NCBI GenBank assembly: GCA_903910585.1
Contig: CAIWAH010000249.1
Location: 20,298-84,297, forward strand
Length of the DNA: 64,000 nucleotides
Direction: 5' to 3'
From: an uncultured Verrucomicrobiota bacterium
GTDB lineage: Bacteria; Verrucomicrobiota; Verrucomicrobiia; Limisphaerales; UBA9464
The notes under the pieces: generated by a model
What the model was told of the DNA's origin: nothing
The model's database searches: none
The model's input: only the letters and a program-made list of their open reading frames with translations
In this document: one piece after another, positions 17,165 to 26,043 of the stretch
Layout of the letters: each line of letters opens with the position of its first letter
How positions within the stretch are numbered: position 1 is the first letter of the stretch
Program-made: the position numbers and the translations under genes

Positions 17165-17409
17165 TGCGGCAGCCGGGCTTCCAGATAGCGGACCAGGTCG
17201 CCCACCGTGCTCATGCCCACCAGGTCGGCCATCTGGGTCTGGATGCGGAAGCGGTCCTCGATGTCGTAGATGAAGTCGAGGATCGAGAGGGAGTCGAAGC
17301 CGATCTGGTCAATGCGCGTGTCCAGGGTGAGGCTGGCCGGGTCGGTCTTGACCTGCTTGTGCCGCTGCAGGAGCTCCTTCAGCCCGGACAGAATCTCGTC
17401 GTGTGTCAT
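17161..17409 (-). CDS. Acyl carrier protein
   Basis: An 82-residue protein starting at ATG 17409 (MTHDEILSGLKELLQRHKQV). The phosphopantetheine attachment site is Ser40 in QIGFDSLSILDFIYDIEDRF. The acidic helix II and total length are standard for ACPs. The longer upstream frame on this strand is non-coding in character and overlaps another gene's start region, so this start is preferred. The stop overlaps the following acyltransferase start, making a two-gene unit. As a carrier beside an LpxL-type enzyme it probably serves a specialised lipid modification. Confidence 0.9.
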   Translation of the reverse strand: MTHDEILSGLKELLQRHKQVKTDPASLTLDTRIDQIGFDSLSILDFIYDIEDRFRIQTQMADLVGMSTVGDLVRYLEARLPQ

Positions 17410-17544
17410 CGTGCGCGGGATGAAACCGGGGGCCGCCGGCGAACACAACGCCGGGTTTGGCGGCAGGACGGACAAATCCGCGCCCGGCCCGAAATCCCGG
17501 CTTTTCCCGCGACGGCACCTGCCGGCATCGTTCGCCCCTTGCCA

Positions 17545-20500
17545 ATGGCCATTCGCTGGCATCACGCGCTTTTCGCGATGCTCGGGATCCTGCTCGGTCC
17601 CGTGCTGGAGGTTTGCTCCGTGCGGGCCGCCGATACCCCGGCGGCGGACGACGTGCGCCTCGCGTTCTTTGAACAGCGCATCCGCCCGGTGCTGGTGGAG
17701 CACTGCCACGAATGCCACAGCGCCGACAGCAAGGCGCTGAAGGGCGGCCTGCGGGTGGATTCGCGGGCCGGACTGCTGCGCGGCGGCGATACCCGGCCGG
17801 CCGTGGTGCCGGGTGACGCCGGCCGCAGCCTGCTCCTGGAAGCGCTCGCCTACACCAACCGCGACTTGCAGATGCCGCCCAAGGGCCGGCTTCCCGCCAC
17901 CGTGCTCGCCGATTTGACCCGGTGGATTAACGACGGCGCCGCGGACCCGCGCGCTGAAACCGGCCTGGTCCGGGAGAGTCCACGTTCCGTTCCGACCAGC
18001 CACTGGGCTTTCCAGCCGCGGGCGCGAATTGACCTTCCGCCCGTGGCCGTGGGGGCGGATTCGGCCCATCCCATCGACCGGCTGGTGGATGCCCGGCTGC
18101 AAGCCCGCGGCTGGCACCGTTCGCCGCCGGCCAACCGCCGCACGCTGATCCGACGGGCCACCTACGATCTCACCGGCCTGCCGCCCACTCCCGAGGAGAC
18201 TGCGGCCTTTCTCGCCGACGAGTCGCCCGACGCCTTGGGGCGGCTGGTGGAACGCCTGCTCTCCTCGCCGCACTACGGCGAACGCTGGGGCCGCTGGTGG
18301 CTGGACGTGGCCCGCTACGCCGACACCAACGGGCAGGACGAGAACAAGGTCATGGCCAACGCGTGGCGTTACCGCGACTGGGTGATCCGCGCGTTCAACG
18401 CCAACCGCCCGTTCAACGAGTTCATCACCGAACAGCTCGCCGGGGACCTGCTGCCGACAAACGGGGTCAGCGAACCGGCCGTCTTCGACCGCTGGACCGC
18501 GACGGGATTGCTCGTGCTCGGGCCGAAGATGCTCGCCGAACAGGACAAACCGAAGCTGGTGATGGACCTCGTGGACGAGCAGATCGAAGTGGTGACCCGG
18601 GCCTTCCTCGGTCTCACCGTCGGCTGCGCGCGGTGCCATGACCACAAGTTCGATCCGATTCCGGCGCGAGATTACTACGCCCTCGCCGGCATTTTCCGCA
18701 GCACGAAGACGATGGAGAACCTCGCCTTCGTCTCGAAGTTCAACGAACGCCGCATCACCGGGCAAACGGAGCTCGCCGCGATCGAGTCCCACGCCCGGAC
18801 CCTCGCCGCGGCCAGCAATGCCGTCACGCGCGCCGTCCAAGAGGCGAACGCCGCCCTCGCCGCGTCCTGGCGGACCAATCTCGGCCGCTTCCTGAGCCTC
18901 GCGGCATCAGGGTCCCCGCTCGACGGTCCCGAGTCAGGTCCGCTGACGCGACTGCGGACGCTGCTGCGCGATCGTTCCGCCACGAACACCGTCGGCGGCC
19001 ACCTCCGTTCGCTCGTGGACCGTCCCACCGCGGTGGCCGACCTGTTCGCCGCCCAGGAAGGCGCGTCCGCCCTCGGCGGGCTTCGGTTGGCGCCGGGCCG
19101 GATCGGGGGAGCCTTCCGGGCGGACGGACAAAACCACCTTGAACAGCCCGGCACCCCGGAGCTGGAACCGGCAGCCCTCACGGTCGAGGCCTGGGTTCAG
19201 GCCGCCGAATTTCCCACCGAGGGCGACACCCGGCGCTGGCTCGTCAGCAAGGGCGCCAACGAATGGGTCGAAGGTCACTACGCGCTCCTGCTCGACCGCG
19301 ACCGGGCCGGCGCTTACCTGAACCTGGGCGGTGGCCGGGAAAATGTCTTTGCCCTCTGGAGTGAGGCCCGGTTGAAGCCGGGCACATGGCATCATCTCGC
19401 CTTCACCTACGACGCCCGGACCCTGCGGTTGTTCGTGGACGGCCAACCGGCTGGCGAAACCGCAATCAACCGCGCCCGCAACCCCGGCAGCGGCCCGCTC
19501 GTGCTGGGCAAACGGCCCGACGGCCATGTGTTTTTCCGCGGCGTGCTCGATGAGGTCCGGGTCTGGCCCCGCGCCCTACCCCCGGACGAACTTCGGATGC
19601 ACGCGCAGCAACCGGAGGCGACGTCTGCGACCGGCGCGGTCGCGCGCTGGGAATTCAACGACCTTTCCCCGGCGGAGAAGGCCACGGTGGAATTGGCGGT
19701 GACCTACGCCGCGCTCTTTGGGGCCGAAGGGATCTTCACGCTGCCGAAAGACCCGCGCCCGTTGTATCCCGTCGCGACCCGGGAGCAGTTGAAGGCGCTG
19801 GAACTGCGGCGCGACGAACTCAGGGCCAACGCCCCCGCGCCGGCGGCGTTTGCGCTCGCGGTCGCCGAGGACAGGACGATGGACCTGCCCGTGCACATTC
19901 GCGGAAGTCACCTCAACCTCGCGAAGGACCCGGTGCCCCGCGGATTCATCCAGGTCGCCCACCGCGGCGCCTCACCGGAACTGCCCAAGGACCGCAGCGG
20001 CCGGCTCGAACTCGCCGCCTGGCTGACGAGTCCCGCCAATCCGCTCACCGCTCGGGTGATCGTGAACCGGATCTGGCAGGCCCATTTCGGAGAAGGTCTG
20101 GTGCGCACACCGGACAACTTCGGCCTGCGGGGTGAACCGCCCACCCATCCCGAACTGCTCGACTGGCTCGCCGGCGAATTCATCCGCTCCGGCTGGGACG
20201 TGAAACATCTCCACCGGCTCATCCTCGGCAGCGCGACGTGGCAGCAGGCGGGTGGAAGTGGGAAGTCGGAAGCGGGAAGACGGAATCAGAAACTTCCGGT
20301 TTCCGACTTCGCCCTTCCCACTTCGGAAGATCCCGACAACCGCCTGCTGTCCCATTTCCCCCGGCAACGGCTGGAGGCGGAAATGGTTCGCGACGCCCTG
20401 TTGTCCGTGTCCGGGCGGCTGGACCACGCGGCCGGCGGTTCGCTGGTGAACTGGAAGAACGACGAATACGCCCCGGCCGACGAAGTGTCCGCCGTGTCCG

Positions 20501-20895
20501 TGCGGCGGTCGGTTTATCTGCCCGTGGTGCGCGACCGGGTGTTCGACGTGTTCACGATCTTCGATTTTGCCAACCCGAGCGTGGGCACCGCGAAGCGCAA
20601 CCCCACGGTCGTGTCGCATCAGGCGCTGTTCTTCCTCAACAGCCCGCTGGTGAAGGCGTCCGCCCGGGCACTGGCGGAATCCCTGCTAAACGAACTGCCG
20701 CTTGATCAGGAGGCAAGGATCGCGCTCGCCTACGAACGGGCCCTGGGCCGTCCGCCAACCTCAGCGGAGATTTTGCGCGCCCTGAGGTTCCTCGCTGACG
20801 TCAGCCGAGGAGCCCGGCCGGACGCCGAGGTCGCTGCGTGGGCGGCCTGGTGCCAGACCCTGTTCGCCTCGAACGAATTCCTGTATCGGGAGTGA
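17545..20895 (+). CDS. PSCyt1-PSCyt2-LamG-PSD1 multidomain cytochrome protein
   Basis: The start at ATG 17545 gives a signal peptide (ALFAMLGILLGPVLEVCSVRA). A planctomycete cytochrome C domain follows with heme motif CHECH at about residues 53-57 and LQMPPKGRLPATVLADLTRW. Next is PSCyt2/DUF1549 (LIRRATYDLTGLPPTPEETA, YGERWGRWWLDVARYADTNG), then a concanavalin/LamG domain (EAWVQAAEFP, LDEVRVWPRALP), then PSD1/DUF1553 (NPLTARVIVNRIWQAHFGEG, RSVYLPVVRDRVFDVFTIFD). It pairs with the DUF1501 gene four bases downstream. The pair is characteristic of PVC bacteria and is linked to polysaccharide degradation. A palindromic insert occupies residues about 904-927. Confidence 0.95.
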   Translation: MAIRWHHALFAMLGILLGPVLEVCSVRAADTPAADDVRLAFFEQRIRPVLVEHCHECHSADSKALKGGLRVDSRAGLLRGGDTRPAVVPGDAGRSLLLEALAYTNRDLQMPPKGRLPATVLADLTRWINDGAADPRAETGLVRESPRSVPTSHWAFQPRARIDLPPVAVGADSAHPIDRLVDARLQARGWHRSPPANRRTLIRRATYDLTGLPPTPEETAAFLADESPDALGRLVERLLSSPHYGERWGRWWLDVARYADTNGQDENKVMANAWRYRDWVIRAFNANRPFNEFITEQLAGDLLPTNGVSEPAVFDRWTATGLLVLGPKMLAEQDKPKLVMDLVDEQIEVVTRAFLGLTVGCARCHDHKFDPIPARDYYALAGIFRSTKTMENLAFVSKFNERRITGQTELAAIESHARTLAAASNAVTRAVQEANAALAASWRTNLGRFLSLAASGSPLDGPESGPLTRLRTLLRDRSATNTVGGHLRSLVDRPTAVADLFAAQEGASALGGLRLAPGRIGGAFRADGQNHLEQPGTPELEPAALTVEAWVQAAEFPTEGDTRRWLVSKGANEWVEGHYALLLDRDRAGAYLNLGGGRENVFALWSEARLKPGTWHHLAFTYDARTLRLFVDGQPAGETAINRARNPGSGPLVLGKRPDGHVFFRGVLDEVRVWPRALPPDELRMHAQQPEATSATGAVARWEFNDLSPAEKATVELAVTYAALFGAEGIFTLPKDPRPLYPVATREQLKALELRRDELRANAPAPAAFALAVAEDRTMDLPVHIRGSHLNLAKDPVPRGFIQVAHRGASPELPKDRSGRLELAAWLTSPANPLTARVIVNRIWQAHFGEGLVRTPDNFGLRGEPPTHPELLDWLAGEFIRSGWDVKHLHRLILGSATWQQAGGSGKSEAGRRNQKLPVSDFALPTSEDPDNRLLSHFPRQRLEAEMVRDALLSVSGRLDHAAGGSLVNWKNDEYAPADEVSAVSVRRSVYLPVVRDRVFDVFTIFDFANPSVGTAKRNPTVVSHQALFFLNSPLVKASARALAESLLNELPLDQEARIALAYERALGRPPTSAEILRALRFLADVSRGARPDAEVAAWAAWCQTLFASNEFLYRE
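20255..20324. repeat. Palindromic element inserted in frame within the PSD1 coding region
   Basis: Arms 20255-20285 and 20294-20324 (31 bases each, about 23 paired by eye, starting GAAGTGGGAAG) flank an 8-base loop. The element encodes roughly GSGKSEAGRRNQKLPVSDF, a low-complexity segment placed exactly between the conserved SATWQQ and DPDNRLL elements of PSD1 domains. It keeps the reading frame open. Confidence 0.8.
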
Positions 20896-20899
20896 AACG

Positions 20900-22309
20900 A
20901 TGTCGCTCCTTCATTCAGCGCCCTTGTCCCGCCGCCAGCTGCTGCGCCAATGCGGCGCCGGCTTCGGCAACCTGGCGTTGCTGGGCCTGCTGTCCTCACT
21001 GGAGCAGGCGGTCGCCGGTTCGGACCTGAATCCGCTCGCGGCCCGGCCGCCGCTGTTCCGGCCGCGGGCGAAGCGGGTGATCTTCCTCTTCATGCACGGC
21101 GGGCCGTCGCATGTGGACACGTTCGACTACAAGCCGGCGCTGATCCGCGATTCAGGCAAGCCGCTGCCGTTTGGCAAACCCCGCATCCAGTTCGCCCAGA
21201 CCTCGAATCTGCGCCGTTCACCGTGGGAGTTCCGGCCTTACGGTCAATCCGGCGCGATGGTGAGCGACCTGTTTCCCCTGGTCGGCGCGTGCGCGGATGA
21301 CCTGTGCTTCCTGAAGTCCGTCCACGGCACCAACGAGGCCCATGGCGGCGCGCTGCTCAAGCTCCACACCGGTTCCGACAACTCGGTGCGCCCCAGCATG
21401 GGCTCGTGGATCTCCTACGGGCTCGGCTCGGAGAACCGCAACCTGCCCGGCTTCATTACGATCAACCCGACGCTGGGCCATGGCGGCGTCGGCAACTGGG
21501 CCAGCGCCTTCCTGCCGGCGACCCATCAGGGCACACCCATCGGCGGCGGAATGCCGGTGGAAAAGGCAACGATCAACTACCTGCACGATCCCAACGGGGA
21601 CGCGGCGCTGCAGCGTGCGCAACTCGATCTCCTTGGGGAAATGAACCGCGAGCATCTCGCCCAGGCCGGACCCGATCCGGTCCTGGAAGCGCGCCTCGAG
21701 TCGTTCGAGCTCGCGTTCCGCATGCAGATGGAGGCGCCCGAGGCGATGGACCTCGCGGGCGAGTCCGACGCGACGAAGAAGCTCTATGGCTTGGACGATC
21801 CGAAGACCGCCTCGTTTGCCCGGCAGTGCCTGCTGGCGCGCCGGTTCAGCGAGCGCGGGGTCCGCTTCGTGCAGGTCACCCACGGTTATTGGGACCAGCA
21901 CGAGGATCTCACCAAGGACCACGGCCGGCTGGCCGCCGAAGTGGACCGGCCCATCGCCGGCCTGCTGCGCGACCTGAAGTCCCGCGGCCTGCTGGAGGAC
22001 ACGCTGGTGATGTGGGGCGGCGAATTCGGCCGCACGCCCACCCTCCAGGGCAAGGACGGGCGCGACCACCATCCCCACGCCTTCACGATGTGGTTGGCCG
22101 GCGGCGGGGTGAAGGCCGGGTTCAGCTACGGCGTGACCGACGACTACGGATTCTACGGCGTGGACCAGAAAGTCCACGTCCACGACCTGCACGCGACGAT
22201 CCTTGCGCTGCTCGGCCTCGACCACGAACGCCTCACCTACCGCCACGCCGGCCGCGACTACCGCCTGACCGACATCCACGGCCGCGTGGTGCGCGAAATC
22301 TTCGCCTGA
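20900..22309 (+). CDS. DUF1501 family protein with Tat-type signal
   Basis: A 469-residue protein starting 4 bases after the PSD1 gene stop. The N-terminus has SRRQLLRQCGAGFGNLALLG, a twin-arginine signal. Alkaline-phosphatase/sulfatase-fold features of DUF1501 follow: RVIFLFMHGGPSHVDTFDYK near residue 55, GTNEAHGGALLKLHTGSDN, FVQVTHGYWDQHEDLTKDHG, VMWGGEFGRTPTLQGKDGRD with HHPHAF, and the closing DIHGRVVREIFA. It is almost always co-encoded with PSD1 proteins. The joint function is unproven but is placed in the periplasm, probably in glycan breakdown. Confidence 0.95.
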   Translation: MSLLHSAPLSRRQLLRQCGAGFGNLALLGLLSSLEQAVAGSDLNPLAARPPLFRPRAKRVIFLFMHGGPSHVDTFDYKPALIRDSGKPLPFGKPRIQFAQTSNLRRSPWEFRPYGQSGAMVSDLFPLVGACADDLCFLKSVHGTNEAHGGALLKLHTGSDNSVRPSMGSWISYGLGSENRNLPGFITINPTLGHGGVGNWASAFLPATHQGTPIGGGMPVEKATINYLHDPNGDAALQRAQLDLLGEMNREHLAQAGPDPVLEARLESFELAFRMQMEAPEAMDLAGESDATKKLYGLDDPKTASFARQCLLARRFSERGVRFVQVTHGYWDQHEDLTKDHGRLAAEVDRPIAGLLRDLKSRGLLEDTLVMWGGEFGRTPTLQGKDGRDHHPHAFTMWLAGGGVKAGFSYGVTDDYGFYGVDQKVHVHDLHATILALLGLDHERLTYRHAGRDYRLTDIHGRVVREIFA

Positions 22310-22397
22310 GTTCGGGTAGCCGGGCGGCCGCCAATCGCGCCGCTTGGCATTAACCGCGATTCCCCTCGCCACTCCGCGGCACCCGGTGTCCGAGCGG

Positions 22398-22432
22398 AAA
22401 AAGAAAAAGGGGCCGGACTCGCGTCCGGCCCC
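22398..22432 (-). terminator. Rho-independent terminator
   Basis: Perfect 10-bp stem (22409-22418 with 22423-22432, GGGGCCGGAC) and 4-base loop. On the minus strand it is followed by a T-rich run (22398-22408). It lies 20 bases past the stop of the large secreted lectin/PA-domain gene. Confidence 0.9.
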
Positions 22433-22451
22433 GTGAATCAGAGCGCAACGC

Positions 22452-25400
22452 TCAGTTGCGGGCGCGGTAGAACTTCTGCGCGGCGGCCGAGCCCAGCGGT
22501 ATCCGCAGCGGGCTGCTGCCGGCAACGTCACCGTAGCCGGTGTTGACCGTGTCCGAGGACTGGAGCGTGCCGGTGTAGGTGATGACGATGTCAGTTCCCT
22601 CGACGCGGACCGACAGGGTCGGGGTCACCGCCGGGCTGGCGGTGCGGGCGCGATAGGCCTTGAGGGCGTTCGCGTTCGCGGTGTCGTTGAGCAGGATTTT
22701 CTCGCCGCTGGCGGTCACGGAGAACCACTCGACGTTGCCGCCGCCGCCGCCCTGCATGTAGGAGCAGCGGATCGGATACACGCCCGCTTCCGGCACCACG
22801 AAACCGAAGATCGTGTCGGAGGCGCCGCGGCCGTTGTTGTTGAACTCGCCGAGGCGGAGGTTGGTGTCCTGCCCGATGGTGGCCTGGAGGCCCGCCACGC
22901 CCTTCAGGCGGTTCAGCTCGACGTTGTCAATCATCATCACCGGGATGGTGATGTCGAACCCGTCGCCACCCATGACGATCGGGTAGTTGCCCGCGTTCGC
23001 ATCGCTGTTGCCGATGACCACGGCGATGGCGCCGGCGGCCTGGGCTTTGCGGCACTTCTCGACGAACGTGCAGACGCCGCGGGAGATGAAGGCGATCTTG
23101 CCGGTCAGGTCGGGCAGCGCCGGGTCGGCGTTGCAGGAATTGCCCAGGAACACCAGGTCGCCGGACAGCACCGAGGTGACCAGCGGGCCACCGAAGTTGC
23201 CGTTCAGCCCGACCGCGGTCGCGACCGCGGCCACGCCACCCGCGACGTTGGCCGGGGCGGTGAGCTCGAGATACTGGCGGCCGACCTTTTCGCCGACCGT
23301 CACGCGGAAGTTGTCGTCGCTGTTCACGCCCATCCGGTAGTAGCCGGCGGCCGGGAACTGCACGTAGGTGGTGAACTCCGAGGCGTAGTTCTCGGTGCTG
23401 CCCTCCGCTCCCGGGATGCCCGGGTGCAGGCGGTCCGGGGTGAAGTTGCCGTTGGTCTCATCCACGATGCGCGCGTAGTTGATGGTGCCCGTTTCGGCAT
23501 ACACTCCGTTCACAAACCCGGCCTGGTCCGCCTGGTTGGCGCCCAGCAGTCCGGCCAGCATGCCTTCGGTGAACTCGAGGTTGTTCGGCACCGTGGTGCC
23601 CCGGATGTTGCCCTGGGTCGTTTTCACGTTGAAGCCGGGCTTGGCGGCGTCACCGGTGCCCACGGCGGTCACGACGCTCGTCGGCAAGGTGGCGTAACGT
23701 TCCACCACGAAGGACCAGGTCTGGGTCACCGTGGTGCCCGCCCCGGCCGCCTGGTAGGTCAGCACCGCGACGTTGGTCGAACCGGCCGGCAGCAGCGCGG
23801 CCGAAGTCAGCGTCGCCTTCACCGTCGAACCGGAGCGGCTCACGGTCGGCGTGCCGGACACGCCGTTCAGGCTCAGCGCGATCGAGGCATCCTGAACCGC
23901 CACCGAGCCGTCCTTCAGCCAGACCTCGACCGGCACGATCGGGCTGTTGCCCGCCGAGGCCGGATAAGGCTGCACCAGGGAGACAAACGGCGCCGAGGCC
24001 GCGCTCACGGCGCGATAGGTCTTGAGGCCGCCGTTGGCCGTGTCGTTGAGCAGGACCGGCGTCCCGTCGGCCTTGAGGGTAAACCACTCCACACCGGCAC
24101 CGCCGCCACCGTTTTCCCAGAGCAGGCGGAACGGATAGACGCCGGGCGCCTCGACGTAGACGTTGAACTTGGTGCCCGCGTCCACGCCGCGGCCGCCTTC
24201 AAAGATGCCCGCCACGGACTTGAACAGGTCGCGGTAGTTCTGGCCGGCCTTCACCGTGAAGCCGTCATCCGACGCGACACCCATGACGTAGTTGCCGCGG
24301 GCCGGGAACTCGATGTAGGTCAGCGCCTCAAACGCCGAGTTGTCCTCCGTGGTCAGCGCGCCGCCGGGGATGCCGAGGTCGGTGTAGGCGGTGTCGATCT
24401 GGAAGTAGCCGCTGCCACCGCTGCCGTTCTTGTAGTCAATCACATCGCGGGCCACGAAGCCGTTCGCGTCCGCCCCGAGCGCCACCAGGTCCACCTGGTT
24501 GTCACCCCGCAGGCCGGCAAGCTGCTCCTCGGTGAAGCGCGTGCTGTTCGGCTGCCCGGAGACAACCTGGTGCGGACGAAGGTTGAAGCCCAGCTTGGAG
24601 GCGTCCGGGCCGGTCACGGCGTCGGCCGCCGCCAGCGCGGTGTAGGCGGGCGTGACAAACGCGCGTTCGCCCGAGCCGGCGTTGCCGCCGTTGTCCTTGT
24701 AGGACACCGCCACGGTGTTGTTGGCCCCCGGGGCGAACGGAGCGCCGGCCTTGTAGGACACGGTCGTGGTCGAGCCCGTCTTGCTCAGGGTCGGCGTCAC
24801 GGCGGTGCCATTCAGGGTCACGACCAGGGTGGAAGCGTTCAGCACGCTCGCGCCGGCGTCATCAATGACGAAGGAGAACCCGTCAGGCGTGGCGGAGATC
24901 GGACCCACCGTGGGCAGCGCGGCCGCCACCGTGGTGATCACGATGTTGTCCACGTGCTGGTTCTGGTTGGCGCCACCGGTCCGGCCGCTGAGCACCAGGC
25001 GGCCCGGGGTCGGGATGAAGGTGGTCTGGAAGGCATCCAGCACCTTGCGGCCCTTGTAGCTGACCGTGAGCTTGCCGTCCTCGGCGAGGCCCACTTCCAG
25101 CTTCGCCCAGCACAGGCCCGCGGCGTCGCCGGCCGCCTCCGCATTGTAGGGACCGGTCTGGATCGAGTTCACATCCTCGCACAGGCCGTTACGGGTGGCC
25201 AGCGCCTGGCGCAGCACCGTCACGTTGTCCACGCGCACGATCAGGCCCTCGATGTCGCCGCCATCGGGCAGCGTGTTGCCCGACCACACGTCGAAACCGA
25301 TCGCGATGCCCGTCGTGGTGCCGGCTTCCGGCAGACCGGCCGCGTAGGCGCCGCCCACGCCGTCCGGATTCTCATTCGCCGCGACCAGCACCGGGTCGCC

Positions 25401-25757
25401 GCTGCGGGCGTAGCTGACGGCGAAACCGTCCGCCGGCCGGCCGTCATTGCCGGTGGCATTGCCCACGCGCAGGTCCGCCGAGAAGGTGAACGCCTTCACC
25501 GGCAGCCCGCCGTCAATGTCGGGGAAGATGATGGACGAGTTCTGGCCGTTGACCGCGTCCGTGATGGAGATGTAGCCGCCCGTGTCGGGGTTGCCGCCCG
25601 TGCCGACGTAAACCGCCGGATTGTTGCCGAAGATCTGCAGTTCGGCCGAAGGGTCCGTGTCGAAGTTGAAGGTCCGGTTGCCCGCCAGCGCCGACGCGGT
25701 CAGCGCCGTCAGCGAGCCCGCAACCACCAACCGATGGAACGAGTTCTTGGGATTCAT
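22452..25757 (-). CDS. Large secreted protein: L-type lectin, two PA14-like modules and a PA domain
   Basis: A 1,101-residue protein with a signal peptide (LVVAGSLTALTASALAGN). Residues about 27-290 look like a legume-type lectin/concanavalin fold (FNFDTDPSAELQIFGNNPA, AIGFDVWSGNTLPDGGDIEG). Two copies of a PA14-like module follow: one from about residue 480 (MGVASDDGFTVKAG ... GVYPFRLLWENGGGGAGVEW) and one from about 805 (MGVNSDDNFRVTVG ... GVYPIRCSYMQGGGGGNVEW), each ending LLNDTAN and YRA. A protease-associated (PA) domain (GKIAFISRGVCTFVEKCRKA, about 860-950) sits inside the second copy. No enzyme motif is visible. A binding or surface role is likely. Confidence 0.85.
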   Translation of the reverse strand: MNPKNSFHRLVVAGSLTALTASALAGNRTFNFDTDPSAELQIFGNNPAVYVGTGGNPDTGGYISITDAVNGQNSSIIFPDIDGGLPVKAFTFSADLRVGNATGNDGRPADGFAVSYARSGDPVLVAANENPDGVGGAYAAGLPEAGTTTGIAIGFDVWSGNTLPDGGDIEGLIVRVDNVTVLRQALATRNGLCEDVNSIQTGPYNAEAAGDAAGLCWAKLEVGLAEDGKLTVSYKGRKVLDAFQTTFIPTPGRLVLSGRTGGANQNQHVDNIVITTVAAALPTVGPISATPDGFSFVIDDAGASVLNASTLVVTLNGTAVTPTLSKTGSTTTVSYKAGAPFAPGANNTVAVSYKDNGGNAGSGERAFVTPAYTALAAADAVTGPDASKLGFNLRPHQVVSGQPNSTRFTEEQLAGLRGDNQVDLVALGADANGFVARDVIDYKNGSGGSGYFQIDTAYTDLGIPGGALTTEDNSAFEALTYIEFPARGNYVMGVASDDGFTVKAGQNYRDLFKSVAGIFEGGRGVDAGTKFNVYVEAPGVYPFRLLWENGGGGAGVEWFTLKADGTPVLLNDTANGGLKTYRAVSAASAPFVSLVQPYPASAGNSPIVPVEVWLKDGSVAVQDASIALSLNGVSGTPTVSRSGSTVKATLTSAALLPAGSTNVAVLTYQAAGAGTTVTQTWSFVVERYATLPTSVVTAVGTGDAAKPGFNVKTTQGNIRGTTVPNNLEFTEGMLAGLLGANQADQAGFVNGVYAETGTINYARIVDETNGNFTPDRLHPGIPGAEGSTENYASEFTTYVQFPAAGYYRMGVNSDDNFRVTVGEKVGRQYLELTAPANVAGGVAAVATAVGLNGNFGGPLVTSVLSGDLVFLGNSCNADPALPDLTGKIAFISRGVCTFVEKCRKAQAAGAIAVVIGNSDANAGNYPIVMGGDGFDITIPVMMIDNVELNRLKGVAGLQATIGQDTNLRLGEFNNNGRGASDTIFGFVVPEAGVYPIRCSYMQGGGGGNVEWFSVTASGEKILLNDTANANALKAYRARTASPAVTPTLSVRVEGTDIVITYTGTLQSSDTVNTGYGDVAGSSPLRIPLGSAAAQKFYRARN

Positions 25758-26043
25758 TGTTCGTAGGATGTGTCAGTGATGTCGCCCATGGATCCCGGCG
25801 CTCCGGCAGAAACCACCTGCCGGCCGCACCAGCACCACAGCGGCGGCCAAGCCGCACCATACGGCCAACCGCGCGGCCAACAAGCATGTCCTTGGGGCAA
25901 TCACTCCGTCTCACGAGAAAGATTCACCAATCTGCTGCCCCTGAAACGATTGGGTTTGCGCCGTTTCGCGACAATGGACACGGCCAAATGGCGAAAATGG
26001 ACTTTGGAACGTTCCCGCCGCACCGTGGTCCAAACACCGGTTC

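Noticed and set aside
14125..17409. Secondary-metabolite gene cluster built on the LLM monooxygenase and ACP
   Set aside because: No NRPS, PKS, thioesterase or transporter is present, and a pseudopilin gene lies between. Only the ACP-acyltransferase pair can be defended.
23424..25766. 780-codon plus-strand frame opposite the lectin/PA14 protein
   Set aside because: Composition (Arg, Gly, His, Val) is typical of antisense frames. The minus strand has a signal peptide, domains and a terminator.
25769..25785. TGTCA and TGTCG pair before the lectin/PA14 and phosphatase genes
   Set aside because: Spacing of 9 bases does not match the Pho-box period.
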